Notes: generated from the sequence alone by a model not told the origin. A stretch of DNA of 64,000 bases from Pseudomonadota bacterium (GCA_021851325.1 JAJZDZ010000004.1:1-64000); one strand, 5' to 3'; positions 51,840 through 61,498 are shown, numbered from the stretch's first letter. Translations and numbers: made by a program.

Positions 51840-53753
51840 TCATGACCGCGCCTCAAGGAGATCCAGCTGGCTACGTTCGGAGGGGGTGAGAAACAGGTGA
51901 GCGGCGATGGCGGCCTCACGGCGGGCGGCCGTTTTATGACCGCTCCACTTTAGGGCCTCAGCCCATTCGAGATGAAGACGTCCCCAGTCAGGGGCATAGC
52001 GGGCCGCCTCCGCGAATTTTTTCACGGCAAGATCGGAGCGGTTCTGGGCGATGAGGGCTTCTCCCCACAGCTCAAGCGGATCAGCAAAATGGGGCGCAAT
52101 ATGATGGGCCCGCCGCAGGAGAGCGATCGCCCCCTCGATATTGCCGTCACTCAGTTGCGCGGTACCCCAAACCGTCCAGGCAAACGGAACATGAGGAGCG
52201 GCCTGAACGGCACGGGCGAACCAGTAATTGGCGCCTTTAGAATTGTGCAAGGTGGCATCGACAAGCCCGCGCATGCGCAGACAGTCAATACAGTCAAGCG
52301 GCGTCGCCGCGATCAGCTTCAGTGCCGCGGTGCCTTGGCCATCGCGGGCCAGCGCGTAGGCCATATAAGGCCAGAACTGACGAACCAGTGTCTCACGGCC
52401 TGCAGGTCCGAGGCTCGTCAGGCCAGCGTCCAGTTGGCTGCGCTTGGCCAGAGCCGCGACATCCCGGTGCAAAATCAGGCTGGCAAGGGTAATGACAGCG
52501 CTACGGACCAGTACCTGCTGCGCATTGTGAAGGGGAGGCAAGGCCTTGATCGTGGCATCAGCCGCAGCCGGATCATGAAGCCTGGCATAGGCGATGATAT
52601 CGTTCATACGGGCGTTCTCTCGCGAGGTTAGGCCAGACCCTGATGGCATCGCCTCGAGGCGCTGATTATCCGCGATCTCAGCTTGATAATTACCCAGCTC
52701 CGAGGCAAGCACGCCTTCGGCCTGTATGAGGTCCTCCTTGCGGGCTAGTGGCGAGAGATCATCTTGTGCGCGGCCCTTCAGTAAGCGGATATATTTGCGC
52801 TGATCGCGCAGGGCTGCTTCATCATGCTGCAGCTGACCCTCGAGCGCGGCGAGGTTGCCATAGGCGATGACAAAGCCGGGCTTGATCGCAAGGGCGGCAC
52901 GCAAGGCCTTGAAGGCGCGTCGCGTCTGGGCCTGCTGCTCGTAAATGTTTTCCAGGCCGATTTCGGCCCAGGCGCGATCAATCGCCGAACCCGAGGCAAT
53001 CAGGTCACGATAGGCGGCCTCAGCCTGGTGCAGATGTCCCATGTTGAGGAGGTAGACCGCGTAGCGATAGGGCTGCGTGGCGGCGTAGACGCTCTTTGCC
53101 GCATCTTTCAGCAGCGTGGGAAGCGCACTGCTGGGTCCGCTGAAAGTTGGCCCTTGCTGCGCACCGACCCGGGCTGTGACTGCGATCTGGTTTGGAGCGA
53201 CAGCATAGATTTCGCCGGAGATGCGGGTCTGACGGCCGAACCAGTGTGCAAGATAGGTGTAGAGCTGACCTATCGACACTCCGGTTTCCGGAATCTGCAC
53301 ACGTACATCTCGGCCCCAGTCATGGGCATAGGAAGAGGGCGCGCGGCTCGACTGGGTTTCGTTCTGTAGGCGCGACAACTGATCAAGCACGCGTGTCGCG
53401 ATCAGCTCGCCGGTAAGACCCTGTTGCGACATGCGGGCAGGAACGCTGAACGGCTTGACCAGAAGTCCGTCGTCATGTGCTGCCGTCCACACCATGACGC
53501 TCGCGGCCGCGATGAGTGCCAGAACCACAAGTGCAATCGCACCCTCAAACAGGGCCTTCATCACCGCACTGAAATGTGCGAAGTGCTCAAAACGGTCGCC
53601 ATCTTTGATTTGCTGCGCCTGCAGCCGCACGAGCCTGATCGCTTCGTCGAGGTAAGCATCGGCCTTGGCGCGGCTGGCTGCAGCAAGCGCCAGCGCGAGG
53701 GACGCATCGTCGTCCTGCGTTCCCTTTCCGCCGCCTTGCACTTCGCTCTGCAT
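51840..53753 (-). CDS. TPR-repeat membrane protein of unknown function
   Basis: A 637-residue protein with one hydrophobic segment (ALVVLALIAAASVMVW, about residues 75-95). The region after it is a globular domain of about 150 residues, and the rest is a row of TPR-like repeats, for example RAWAEIGLENIYEQQAQTRR, AYGNLAALEGQL and the C-terminal pattern of PHFADPLELWGEALIAQN and AEAARYAPDWGRLHLEWAEAL. The topology suggests a large domain facing one side with TPRs for protein contacts. Related proteins are known from Rhizobiales and Sphingomonads as hypothetical proteins. I do not recognise a catalytic function. Confidence 0.75.
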   Translation of the reverse strand: MQSEVQGGGKGTQDDDASLALALAAASRAKADAYLDEAIRLVRLQAQQIKDGDRFEHFAHFSAVMKALFEGAIALVVLALIAAASVMVWTAAHDDGLLVKPFSVPARMSQQGLTGELIATRVLDQLSRLQNETQSSRAPSSYAHDWGRDVRVQIPETGVSIGQLYTYLAHWFGRQTRISGEIYAVAPNQIAVTARVGAQQGPTFSGPSSALPTLLKDAAKSVYAATQPYRYAVYLLNMGHLHQAEAAYRDLIASGSAIDRAWAEIGLENIYEQQAQTRRAFKALRAALAIKPGFVIAYGNLAALEGQLQHDEAALRDQRKYIRLLKGRAQDDLSPLARKEDLIQAEGVLASELGNYQAEIADNQRLEAMPSGSGLTSRENARMNDIIAYARLHDPAAADATIKALPPLHNAQQVLVRSAVITLASLILHRDVAALAKRSQLDAGLTSLGPAGRETLVRQFWPYMAYALARDGQGTAALKLIAATPLDCIDCLRMRGLVDATLHNSKGANYWFARAVQAAPHVPFAWTVWGTAQLSDGNIEGAIALLRRAHHIAPHFADPLELWGEALIAQNRSDLAVKKFAEAARYAPDWGRLHLEWAEALKWSGHKTAARREAAIAAHLFLTPSERSQLDLLEARS

Positions 53754-53863
53754 CCCGACCACGACAAGGCTTGTTGCAGGGCCGATGTTTACGTTGCGCG
53801 CGCTCCGACGCAATCACCTTGATGGCGGCACAGCTTCCCTGCCTGGTTGCCTTTATATACATA

Positions 53864-53880
53864 TTTTTTATGTAATATAC
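53864..53880 (+). promoter_or_regulatory. AT-rich element shared with the SUMT gene
   Basis: TTTTTTATGTAATATAC here matches 38491-38507 upstream of the SUMT gene with two substitutions, both transitions. It is 64 bases before the DUF2849 start, at the AT-rich core of an otherwise GC-rich region, which fits a promoter overlapped by a regulator site. Confidence 0.6.
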
Positions 53881-53943
53881 TTTAATTTACGATGCGTGAT
53901 ATGTTCTATCGAACTCACGTCACAAAGCTGCGAGCCGCCATCC

Positions 53944-54333
53944 ATGGCCGACCTCATTGAGATCATCACCGCCAACCGCCTGCGCGACGGGGCGGTGGTC
54001 TACTGGAAGCAGGGCGGCTGGACCGTCACCCTCGCTGACGCCGACCAATTTACCGACCGCGAGACCTGCGTCGCGGCCCTCACGCTGGCACAGGAGCGGG
54101 TTGCGGCCGGGGAAGTCGTTAACCCCTACCGTTTCGAAGCGCGCCGCGACAACGCCATCGCCATTCCGGTCAAGGAGCGCGAGCTGATCCGGGCCAGCGG
54201 CCCCAGCGTTCATCCCGAGCTCGGCAAGCAAGCAGATCCTGCCACCGCCCCAAAGTTTCACGTCGCTGCGCCAGCCAAACCACCCAGACCCAAGCAGGCC
54301 GACGGCCCGGAGGCATTTGATGTATCGCTATGA
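53944..54333 (+). CDS. DUF2849 protein
   Basis: A 129-residue protein of the DUF2849 family, regularly encoded before sulfite reductase in alphaproteobacteria. The conserved part is the first 80 residues (ITANRLRDGAVVYWKQGGW, VAALTLAQERV, NPYRFEA); the rest is Pro- and Lys-rich. The molecular role is not known. The start ATG 53944 was chosen because the open frame further upstream runs through the promoter. Its end overlaps cysI by 14 bases. Confidence 0.9.
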   Translation: MADLIEIITANRLRDGAVVYWKQGGWTVTLADADQFTDRETCVAALTLAQERVAAGEVVNPYRFEARRDNAIAIPVKERELIRASGPSVHPELGKQADPATAPKFHVAAPAKPPRPKQADGPEAFDVSL

Positions 54334-55993
54334 TGAATTTGACGCCCGTCTGGTCAGCGAACGCGTCGAGCAGTTCGCCCGCCAGATCGAGCGTCGGCTG
54401 AAGGGTGAACTGAGCGAGGACGAGTTCAAGCCCCTGCGCCTGATGAACGGCCTTTACCTCCAGCTGCATGCCTACATGCTGCGCGTCGCTATTCCCTATG
54501 GCACGCTTTCATCCCGCCAGCTGCGCATGCTCGCCCACGTCGCGCGTCGCTACGACAAAGGCTATGGCCATTTCACGACACGTCAGAACATTCAGTATCA
54601 TTGGCCGCGGCTCATCGACGTGCCCGACATCCTGCGGGAACTGGCGAGCGTACAAATGCATGCCCTGCAGACTAGTGGCAACTGCATTCGCAACGTCACA
54701 GCGGACCAGTTTGCAGGAGCCGTCGCCGATGAGATTGAAGATCCGCGCATCCTTGCGGAAATCGTCAGGCAATGGTCGAGCCTGCATCCGGAATTTTCAT
54801 TTCTGCCGCGCAAATTCAAGATTGCGGTGTCTGGAACGCCGGAAGATCGCGCCGCAGTTCGTTTTCATGACATCGGCATCGAAATCATACGCAGTGCAAG
54901 CGGTGACACTGGCTACCGCATATTTGTCGGTGGCGGCATGGGTCGCACGCCCTATCTTGGGCTTTGCATCGCGGACTTCGTCGCGCGCGACGATGTTCTC
55001 GCCTACCTGGAAGCCATACTACGCGTCTACAACATGGAGGGCCGGCGGGATAATATCTTCAAAGCCCGCATCAAGATCCTCGTCAATGCCCTCGGGCTTG
55101 AAGAAATGCGGGCCCGTGTCCGGCGGGAGTTCGAGGAAATCAGGAAAGAGGGCAGCCTCAACCTACCCGAACACGAACACGCCCGCATCGCCACGTATTT
55201 CGCGCCACCGAATTTTGAAACCCTGCCGGATACCTGCCTGGAATTTGAAACCGCCTGCGCCCGCGATGGTGACTTCGCAGCCTTCAGCCGGCACAATCTG
55301 AGCCGGCATCGGGCCAGTGGCTATGCCATCGTCACCATTTCGCTCAAACCGACAGGTGGCGTACCTGGCGACTGCTCCGCTGACCAGATGGATGGTCTTG
55401 CGCAGTTGATGGACGCGTTCGGGCTGGCAGAGATCCGCGTCAGCCATGAACAGAACCTCGTATTGCCGCACGTGCGTAAGAAAGATCTTCCTGCGCTCCA
55501 TGACCGGCTTAAAGCGCTTGGTCTTGCAAGCCCCAACAGCGGCCTTGCCAGCGACATCATCTGCTGCCCCGGACTGGATTACTGCGATCTCGCCAACGCC
55601 CGCTCCATCCCCATCGCGCAGGAACTCTCCCGACGCTTTTCCGACCTTGCGCGGCAGGAAGAAATTGGCGAACTCAAAATCAAGATGTCAGGCTGCATCA
55701 ATGCCTGCGGCCACCACCACGCAGGGCATATCGGTATACTGGGCGTAGACAAGAAGGGTGTCGAATTCTACCAGCTCCAGCTCGGCGGCTCAGGAGCGGA
55801 AGATGCTGCGATCGCCGAAATTATGGGCCCGGCGTTTGCAAAGGATGAAATCGTCGACGCCGTCGAGCGGGTGATCGCGGCCTATCTAAATCTGCGTCAG
55901 CCCGGAGAACGGTTTCTCGACTGCTATCGTCGTCTTGGCCTCGAGCCATTCAAGAATGTCGCCTATTTGGAGCAGCTCCATGCCGCTTATTAG
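54320..55993 (+). CDS. cysI: Sulfite reductase hemoprotein subunit (nitrite/sulfite reductase)
   Basis: A 557-residue siroheme/4Fe-4S enzyme. The two cysteine pairs for the coupled cofactor are CCPGLDYCDLAN and MSGCINACGHHHAGHIG near residues 415 and 456. The ferredoxin-like repeat halves begin with RHVARRYDKGYGHFTTRQNIQY-type and VSHEQNLVL segments. It should reduce sulfite to sulfide with six electrons. There is no cysJ flavoprotein, so another donor is needed. GGAGG six bases before ATG 54320 supports the start. DUF2849 before it and DUF934 after it form the alphaproteobacterial module. Confidence 0.94.
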   Translation: MYRYDEFDARLVSERVEQFARQIERRLKGELSEDEFKPLRLMNGLYLQLHAYMLRVAIPYGTLSSRQLRMLAHVARRYDKGYGHFTTRQNIQYHWPRLIDVPDILRELASVQMHALQTSGNCIRNVTADQFAGAVADEIEDPRILAEIVRQWSSLHPEFSFLPRKFKIAVSGTPEDRAAVRFHDIGIEIIRSASGDTGYRIFVGGGMGRTPYLGLCIADFVARDDVLAYLEAILRVYNMEGRRDNIFKARIKILVNALGLEEMRARVRREFEEIRKEGSLNLPEHEHARIATYFAPPNFETLPDTCLEFETACARDGDFAAFSRHNLSRHRASGYAIVTISLKPTGGVPGDCSADQMDGLAQLMDAFGLAEIRVSHEQNLVLPHVRKKDLPALHDRLKALGLASPNSGLASDIICCPGLDYCDLANARSIPIAQELSRRFSDLARQEEIGELKIKMSGCINACGHHHAGHIGILGVDKKGVEFYQLQLGGSGAEDAAIAEIMGPAFAKDEIVDAVERVIAAYLNLRQPGERFLDCYRRLGLEPFKNVAYLEQLHAAY

Positions 55994-56489
55994 AAATGGA
56001 GGCTGGGCGCACGACGAATACACAGCGCTGACCGATCAGGCGCCTCTTGCAGAGGGGCCAGTGCTGGTCTCGCTCACCCGCTTCCACAGCGAGCGCGAGC
56101 TTCTCCTGGCCCGCAATCAGCCCCTCGGTGTGCGCCTCAGCTCTGCACAGTCTCCCGAGGACATTGGCCCCGGGCTCCATCATCTGTCGCTCGTTGCCCT
56201 CGAGTTTCCGACCTTCCGCGACGGCCGCGGATTTTCCTGGGCCCGTCTGCTGCGCGCTCGTCTGGGCTTTCTGGGAGAGATCCGGGCGGTTGGCCATTTC
56301 CTGATCGATCAGCTCGCATTCATGGAACGCTGCGGCATCAATGCTTTCGATGGCGACGCGCGGATTACTCCCGAAGCGCTGGCAGCGGCGCGTGTGGAAT
56401 TCCGCAACGTCTATCAACCTGCTGTCGACAGCCGTCCCACCATCGGACGGCTGCGGGCAAAGGCGCATCCGGTCGACTGGAAACCATGA
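55980..56489 (+). CDS. DUF934 protein
   Basis: A 169-residue protein of the DUF934 family, a usual companion of CysI/CysH in alpha- and betaproteobacteria. Characteristic segments are LASxDxGPGLHHLSLVALEFP-like (GPGLHHLSLVALEFPTF here), FRDGRGFSWARLLR, and GEIRAVGHFLIDQLAFMERCG. The biochemical role is unknown; a link to sulfite reduction is inferred from context. The start overlaps the cysI end by 14 bases, with GGAG seven bases upstream. Confidence 0.9.
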   Translation: MPLIRNGGWAHDEYTALTDQAPLAEGPVLVSLTRFHSERELLLARNQPLGVRLSSAQSPEDIGPGLHHLSLVALEFPTFRDGRGFSWARLLRARLGFLGEIRAVGHFLIDQLAFMERCGINAFDGDARITPEALAAARVEFRNVYQPAVDSRPTIGRLRAKAHPVDWKP

Positions 56490-56854
56490 TTTAATCCGTA
56501 GACTGAGTATATCCTGCGCACGCAAAAACCTGATGCGTGCCAGACGCTGCTGGCAGCAGCGCGGCGCGTGCGGTACTGAGCCGGGCCTTACCTGCGCCCA
56601 TCGCCCCTTGACCGCTTTGGTTGTCGCCGCTTAGGAACATCGCTGCCACATACTCGGGCTGGGGCTAAGGCAGGCTTTTGCTTCAGCGTTGGGCATCACG
56701 GGGACCCGGTGGCAAGGCCCCTGGCGGAACAGAGACATGGTTTTCACCGCCACACGGTTTTTGCGATCGGCCCAGCCAGCGGCGGCGTCGGGCCAAGGCA
56801 AGGATCCCAGCTTTCTGCCCTTAGCAACGTAGCCGGAGCTGTCTGGAGATTGGG
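56490..56854. other. Intergenic region before glnE
   Basis: About 365 bases. gcacgc and gcgtgc (56518-56523 and 56535-56540) form a small hairpin shortly after the DUF934 stop, followed by a second short palindromic stretch near 56546-56560; neither has a T-run. A minus-strand open frame in 56631-57089 looks spurious. Otherwise nothing recognised. Confidence 0.35.
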
Positions 56855-59746
56855 ATGATCGACCATTTCGCCAGCCATGGCGCCCTGCCGCCCCCCTTCG
56901 ATGCCACGCGCGCGGAACGTGTTCTGGCCGACCTGGGACGCCTGCCCGATGGCCTGGCCGCGACGGTTGCGAGCGCTGTGGGCCATTCACCATTTCTGGC
57001 CAGGCTGGCGCAGCGCGAACACGACATCCTGGCTCCCTTGGCAGAAGCCGGACCAAGCGAAATGCTGGCCCAGACCCAGCGGCTGGCATTGTCGGCGACC
57101 TACGCCACGGATCCTAAGGAGGCCATGCAGCTGCTGCGCCGGGCCAAGCGGCAGATGGCCCTGACAGTGGCGCTCGCCGACATCGCCGGATTGTGGGGTC
57201 TTGAGGAGGTGACACGGGCACTCTCTGATTTTGCCGACGCTGCCGTGAAGGGCGCACTGCGGTTTCTGCTCCGGGATGCAGCAGTACGCGCCCACATCAA
57301 TGCGGATGATCCCGCCACCCTCGAAGCGACAACCGGCCTTACCATTCTTGCGATGGGCAAGTATGGCGCCTATGAACTTAACTATTCCTCCGACATCGAT
57401 CTCACTGTCTTTTATGATGCCCAGCGCTTTCCCTTCGCCACCAAGAACGGTGCGCGCGCCGCGGCCGTCGAACTTGTCAAGGGACTGGTCAAGTTACTGA
57501 GCGAGACCACCGTCGACGGGTACGTCTTCCGTACCGATCTTCGACTGCGCCCCGATGCCGGCGCAACCCAGGTTGCCATTTCACTGGACGCGGCCGAAGC
57601 CTATTACGAAGCCATGGGACAGAACTGGGAACGCGCCGCCCTGATCAAGGCGCGACCCTGCGCGGGAGATCCCCAGACGGGCGCGGAATTCATCAGACTG
57701 ATCGAACCTTTTGTCTGGCGGCGCAATCTCGATTACGCGGCGATCGAAGATATTCATTCCATCAAACGCCAGATCCACGCCCACGCCGGCCACGGTGTCA
57801 TCGCCATCGCCGGCCATAACATCAAGCTGGGCCGCGGAGGCATTCGCGAAATCGAGTTTTTTGCGCAAACCCAGCAATTGATCCTCGGAGGACGTGACCC
57901 TAGCTTGCGCGCGCGCGGAACCCTGGCAGCAATACATGCTCTGACGCTGCGCGGCCTGGTTTCCGCGCACGCCGCAGAAGATCTCGTCGACGCCTATCAT
58001 TTTCTGCGCATGCTGGAACACCGCCTGCAGATGATCGAGGACCAGCAAACCCATAGCCTGCCTAAAAGTCCAGAAGAACTGCGCCGGGTTGCCAGCTTTA
58101 TGGGTTACCACGATGAGGCAGTGTTCTCGCAGGCCCTGCGCGGTCACCTCGAGACCGTCCAGGGGCATTATGCGCGCCTATTCGAGCAGGCGGCACCACT
58201 GGCCAGCGCGGCCGGCAGCCTGGTCTTTACCGGCGTCGAGGATGACCCGGAAACGCTCGATACGCTGCGCCAGATGGGCTTTCATGAGCCCTCCCATATC
58301 GCTCAGACCATCCGTGGCTGGCATCATGGCAGAATCCGCGCCACTCGTTCAGTGCGGGCACGCGAACTTTTGACCTCCCTCATACCCGGGCTCCTTGGCG
58401 CACTGGCCAATACCGCCGACCCAGATGCGGCCTTCAATCAATTCGACCGCTTTATTTCGTGCCTCTCGTCTGGAGTGCAGGCGCTGTCGCTTTTTCTCAA
58501 CAACGCGGAACTGCTGCAGCTGATTGCCAATGTCGCTGGCGCAGCGCCGCGACTGGCAACTCATCTGGGACGCAATCCAGCTGCGCTCGATGCACTGATG
58601 GATCCGGGATATCTCGGTGAGCTGCCGAGCCGAACGCGTCTCGAACAGGATCTGACATCGCTGCTGCGGCCAGGTTCCTCTTATGAAGAGATCCTCGATG
58701 CCGCGCGCAGATTCGCCCGCGAACAGATATTCCGTGTCGGTGTCCAGATCATCGAAGGCAATGCCGAGGCCGCTGAGGCCGGTCCGGCACTGGCCAATGT
58801 CGCCGAGGCGGTCATCCGTGCGCTCCTGCCTGCGGTAGCAGGAGAACTGGAGGCGGCGCACGGTCGCGTCGCGGGCGGTGAATTCGTGGTGGTGGCGATG
58901 GGCAAGCTGGGCGGCCGCGAAATGACGGCGACCTCAGATCTTGATCTCATCTGCGTTTACGATGCGCCAGAGGAGATCGACCAGTCAGACGGCTCCCGGC
59001 CACTTCCGGTTTCGACATATTATGCGCGGCTGGCGCAGCGCTTCATTGCCGCCTTGACGACACAGACCGCCCAAGGCGGGCTTTATGAGGTTGATATGCG
59101 CTTGCGTCCCACCGGCAACAAGGGTCCGGTGGCGGTTAGCCTGACCTCATTTGCCCGCTACCAAGCCGAGCAGGCCTGGACCTGGGAGCGTATGGCGCTC
59201 ACCCGTGCGCGCGTGGTCGCGGGGCCGGCCCCGCTGACGTCGCGCGTCAGCGATGCCATACGCACCGCCTTGACCCGTCCCTCTGATGCAGCGCAGCTGT
59301 TTCACGATGCGTACGACATGCGTAACCGCCTGGCGGCGCAGTTTCCAGGCAGGAACCGCTGGGACATCAAGTACACACGGGGAGGGCTCATCGACCTGGA
59401 ATTCATCGCCCAGACCTTGCAACTTGTCCGTGCTGCCGAGAACCCAACGGTGCTCGACAGCAGCACCATTGCCGCCCTCGCAAAGCTTGAGCGCGACGGC
59501 GCCCTTTCTAGCGACGAGGCCCTCGCCCTCATCGAAGCTGCCGCGCTGCAAAATGATCTCTTGCAGGTTCTGCGGATTACCCTCGAGGCAACACTTGACC
59601 GGGCCAGTGCCACGCCCGGACTGGAGGCCCTGCTGGCGCGTGCGAGCCACCAGCACGATTTCGCTGCTGTCGAGGCAGCTCTCACCGCGGCCCAGGCCGC
59701 AGTGCAGCAGATCTGGCAGCGGCGGATGGTTCCAGCCGCCGGGTGA
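56855..59746 (+). CDS. glnE: Bifunctional glutamine synthetase adenylyltransferase/adenylyl-removing enzyme
   Basis: A 963-residue GlnE with two nucleotidyltransferase domains. The N-terminal adenylyl-removing domain has GKYGAYELNYSSDIDL near residue 170; the C-terminal adenylyl-transferring domain has GKLGGREMTATSDLDL near 687. Each keeps two aspartates. Helical GlnD_UR-type domains follow each catalytic domain. It adjusts glutamine synthetase activity in response to nitrogen and PII. GGAG nine bases before the ATG supports the start. Its stop overlaps a possible GTG start of the ABC ATPase. Confidence 0.96.
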   Translation: MIDHFASHGALPPPFDATRAERVLADLGRLPDGLAATVASAVGHSPFLARLAQREHDILAPLAEAGPSEMLAQTQRLALSATYATDPKEAMQLLRRAKRQMALTVALADIAGLWGLEEVTRALSDFADAAVKGALRFLLRDAAVRAHINADDPATLEATTGLTILAMGKYGAYELNYSSDIDLTVFYDAQRFPFATKNGARAAAVELVKGLVKLLSETTVDGYVFRTDLRLRPDAGATQVAISLDAAEAYYEAMGQNWERAALIKARPCAGDPQTGAEFIRLIEPFVWRRNLDYAAIEDIHSIKRQIHAHAGHGVIAIAGHNIKLGRGGIREIEFFAQTQQLILGGRDPSLRARGTLAAIHALTLRGLVSAHAAEDLVDAYHFLRMLEHRLQMIEDQQTHSLPKSPEELRRVASFMGYHDEAVFSQALRGHLETVQGHYARLFEQAAPLASAAGSLVFTGVEDDPETLDTLRQMGFHEPSHIAQTIRGWHHGRIRATRSVRARELLTSLIPGLLGALANTADPDAAFNQFDRFISCLSSGVQALSLFLNNAELLQLIANVAGAAPRLATHLGRNPAALDALMDPGYLGELPSRTRLEQDLTSLLRPGSSYEEILDAARRFAREQIFRVGVQIIEGNAEAAEAGPALANVAEAVIRALLPAVAGELEAAHGRVAGGEFVVVAMGKLGGREMTATSDLDLICVYDAPEEIDQSDGSRPLPVSTYYARLAQRFIAALTTQTAQGGLYEVDMRLRPTGNKGPVAVSLTSFARYQAEQAWTWERMALTRARVVAGPAPLTSRVSDAIRTALTRPSDAAQLFHDAYDMRNRLAAQFPGRNRWDIKYTRGGLIDLEFIAQTLQLVRAAENPTVLDSSTIAALAKLERDGALSSDEALALIEAAALQNDLLQVLRITLEATLDRASATPGLEALLARASHQHDFAAVEAALTAAQAAVQQIWQRRMVPAAG

Positions 59747-59799
59747 TCCAATTTGCCTGCTCTTCCTATAAACTAGGCGAATCAGCACTCGTCACCACC

Positions 59800-60582
59800 A
59801 TGTCCCTGCTCAGACTTCACCGCATCGCCAAAACCTATGACGGAGGACTTGCCGCCATCCGCCGTCTGGATCTTGACGTTGAGCGTGGTGAGTTCATTTC
59901 GCTGATAGGCCCATCCGGCTGCGGCAAGTCGACCGCCTTGCGCATCATCGCCGGACTGATGGCGCCCAGCGAAGGAACCGTCGGGTTTCCCGAAGGCCGT
60001 CCGGAGATCGGCTTTGTATTTCAGGAACCGACGCTGATGCCCTGGCGCGATGCGCTGAGCAATACGGCCCTGCCCCTTTCCCTGCGCGGGGTGCCAGGTC
60101 CCGAGGCGCAGAGGCGGGCCCGCGAAGCCCTGCGCCGGGTCGGTTTGGCGGGCTTTGAGCACAGCTATCCCAGGGCACTTTCGGGCGGCATGAAGATGCG
60201 GGTCTCGATCGCACGCGCCCTGGCTTCGACGCCACGGCTGCTGCTGATGGACGAGCCATTTGCCGCCCTCGACGAACTGACGCGCCAGCAGCTCAATGAT
60301 GACCTGCTCCAGCTGTGGCGTGAAGATGGCCTGACCGTAATCTTCGTCACGCATTCGGTGTTCGAGAGTACCTATCTGTCGCAGAAGGTGGTGGTGATGA
60401 CGCCCAGACCGGGACGCATCTTTGACGAAATCCGACTGGCCGCACCGGTGGCACGCGATGAAACTTACCGCCTTTCAGCAGAATTCTCCGCCGACGCGAC
60501 CAAGGTCTCTCAGGCACTCAAACTGGCCATGCAGGAGGGAAAAGAGTCGACCCGTCACAACCGCAACATTGCGATGGCATGA
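59800..60582 (+). CDS. ABC transporter ATPase (nitrate/sulfonate/taurine type)
   Basis: A 260-residue ATPase with Walker A GPSGCGKST, the Q-loop in FVFQEPTLMPWRDAL, the signature ALSGGMKMRVSIARAL, Walker B LLLMDEPFAALDE, and the switch histidine in VTHSVFE. The motif set is that of SsuB/TauB/ThiZ-type ATPases. Its start could be GTG 59743, which overlaps the glnE stop. It is translationally linked to the permease by ATGA. A matching binding protein is not beside it but at 49271-50269. Confidence 0.92.
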   Translation: MSLLRLHRIAKTYDGGLAAIRRLDLDVERGEFISLIGPSGCGKSTALRIIAGLMAPSEGTVGFPEGRPEIGFVFQEPTLMPWRDALSNTALPLSLRGVPGPEAQRRAREALRRVGLAGFEHSYPRALSGGMKMRVSIARALASTPRLLLMDEPFAALDELTRQQLNDDLLQLWREDGLTVIFVTHSVFESTYLSQKVVVMTPRPGRIFDEIRLAAPVARDETYRLSAEFSADATKVSQALKLAMQEGKESTRHNRNIAMA

Positions 60583-61427
60583 GCATGGAGGAGCCCGCAA
60601 ACAAGTTCGAGGCATCGCGACACGCCCGACGCCAGCTGCGCGGCGCCGACCTGGCGAAGCCCCTCGTCCCGCTTGCGGTCGGCATGATTGTGCTCGCGCT
60701 ATGGCAGGGCCTAACCCAGTATTATCACGTCTCTCCCATCGTGTTGCCATCACCTCTGGCAATCGCCCATGCACTCGTGACCCACTGGCGGCAGCTGCTC
60801 TTTGCAAGCTGGACGACCTTGTCGATTACGCTTGCCGCCTTTGTTCTTGCCGTGATCGGCGGTGTCGCCCTGGCCGTTCTGTTTTCACTCTCGAAACTGC
60901 TTGAGCATGCGCTCTACCCTTATGCCATCGTATTGCAGGTCACGCCGGTCATCGCGATTGCTCCGATCATCACGATCTGGATCGGCTACGACCGGATTGA
61001 CCTTGTTCTTCTGGTTCTGGCCTGGATCGTTGCCTTCTTCCCCATTCTCGCCAATACCACCCTGGGCCTGCGTTCCGCAGACCATAATCTGATCGATCTG
61101 ATGCGCCTTTATGGCGCTAACCGCTGGCAGATACTGACCCGGCTGCAGTTGCCGACCGCGCTGCCCTTTCTGGTTTCAGCAATGAAGGTCTCCGGCGGTC
61201 TTGCCCTGATCGGAACCGTGGTCGCCGAGTTCGCTGCCGGTACCGGAACCGCGACCGGGCTGGCCTGGACCATCACGCTGGCGACGCGCAACCTACAGAT
61301 GGCCGAGGCTTTTGCCGCCCTGGTCCTGCTTTCCCTGCTTGGTATAGCCCTGTTTTTTTCCCTGTCCGCTCTGGAATGGCTGCTCCTGCGTCGCTGGCAC
61401 GAGAGCGCGCTCAAAAAGATACAATAG
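60579..61427 (+). CDS. ABC transporter permease (nitrate/sulfonate/taurine type)
   Basis: A 282-residue integral membrane protein with about six segments. The EAA loop is LMRLYGANRWQILTRLQLP near residue 175, where the ATPase docks. FVLAVIGGVALAVLF and GLALIGTVVAEFAAGTGTATGLAWT are typical of TauC/SsuC/ThiX-type permeases. Its ATG overlaps the ATPase stop. No binding protein gene follows. Confidence 0.92.
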   Translation: MSMEEPANKFEASRHARRQLRGADLAKPLVPLAVGMIVLALWQGLTQYYHVSPIVLPSPLAIAHALVTHWRQLLFASWTTLSITLAAFVLAVIGGVALAVLFSLSKLLEHALYPYAIVLQVTPVIAIAPIITIWIGYDRIDLVLLVLAWIVAFFPILANTTLGLRSADHNLIDLMRLYGANRWQILTRLQLPTALPFLVSAMKVSGGLALIGTVVAEFAAGTGTATGLAWTITLATRNLQMAEAFAALVLLSLLGIALFFSLSALEWLLLRRWHESALKKIQ

Positions 61428-61461
61428 CCGCGGAGTTGCGCCGGCGAGCAAATTGCGCCTA

Positions 61462-61481
61462 ACCTCGGTCTGATCCGAGGT
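61462..61481. promoter_or_regulatory. Palindrome before hydrolase-MFS pair
   Basis: acctcgg-tctgat-ccgaggt, perfect 7-base arms with a six-base spacer, ends 17 bases before the hydrolase start. It may be an operator or a leader hairpin; no T-run follows. Confidence 0.45.
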
Positions 61482-61498
61482 GAGCGAAGGGACGCAGG

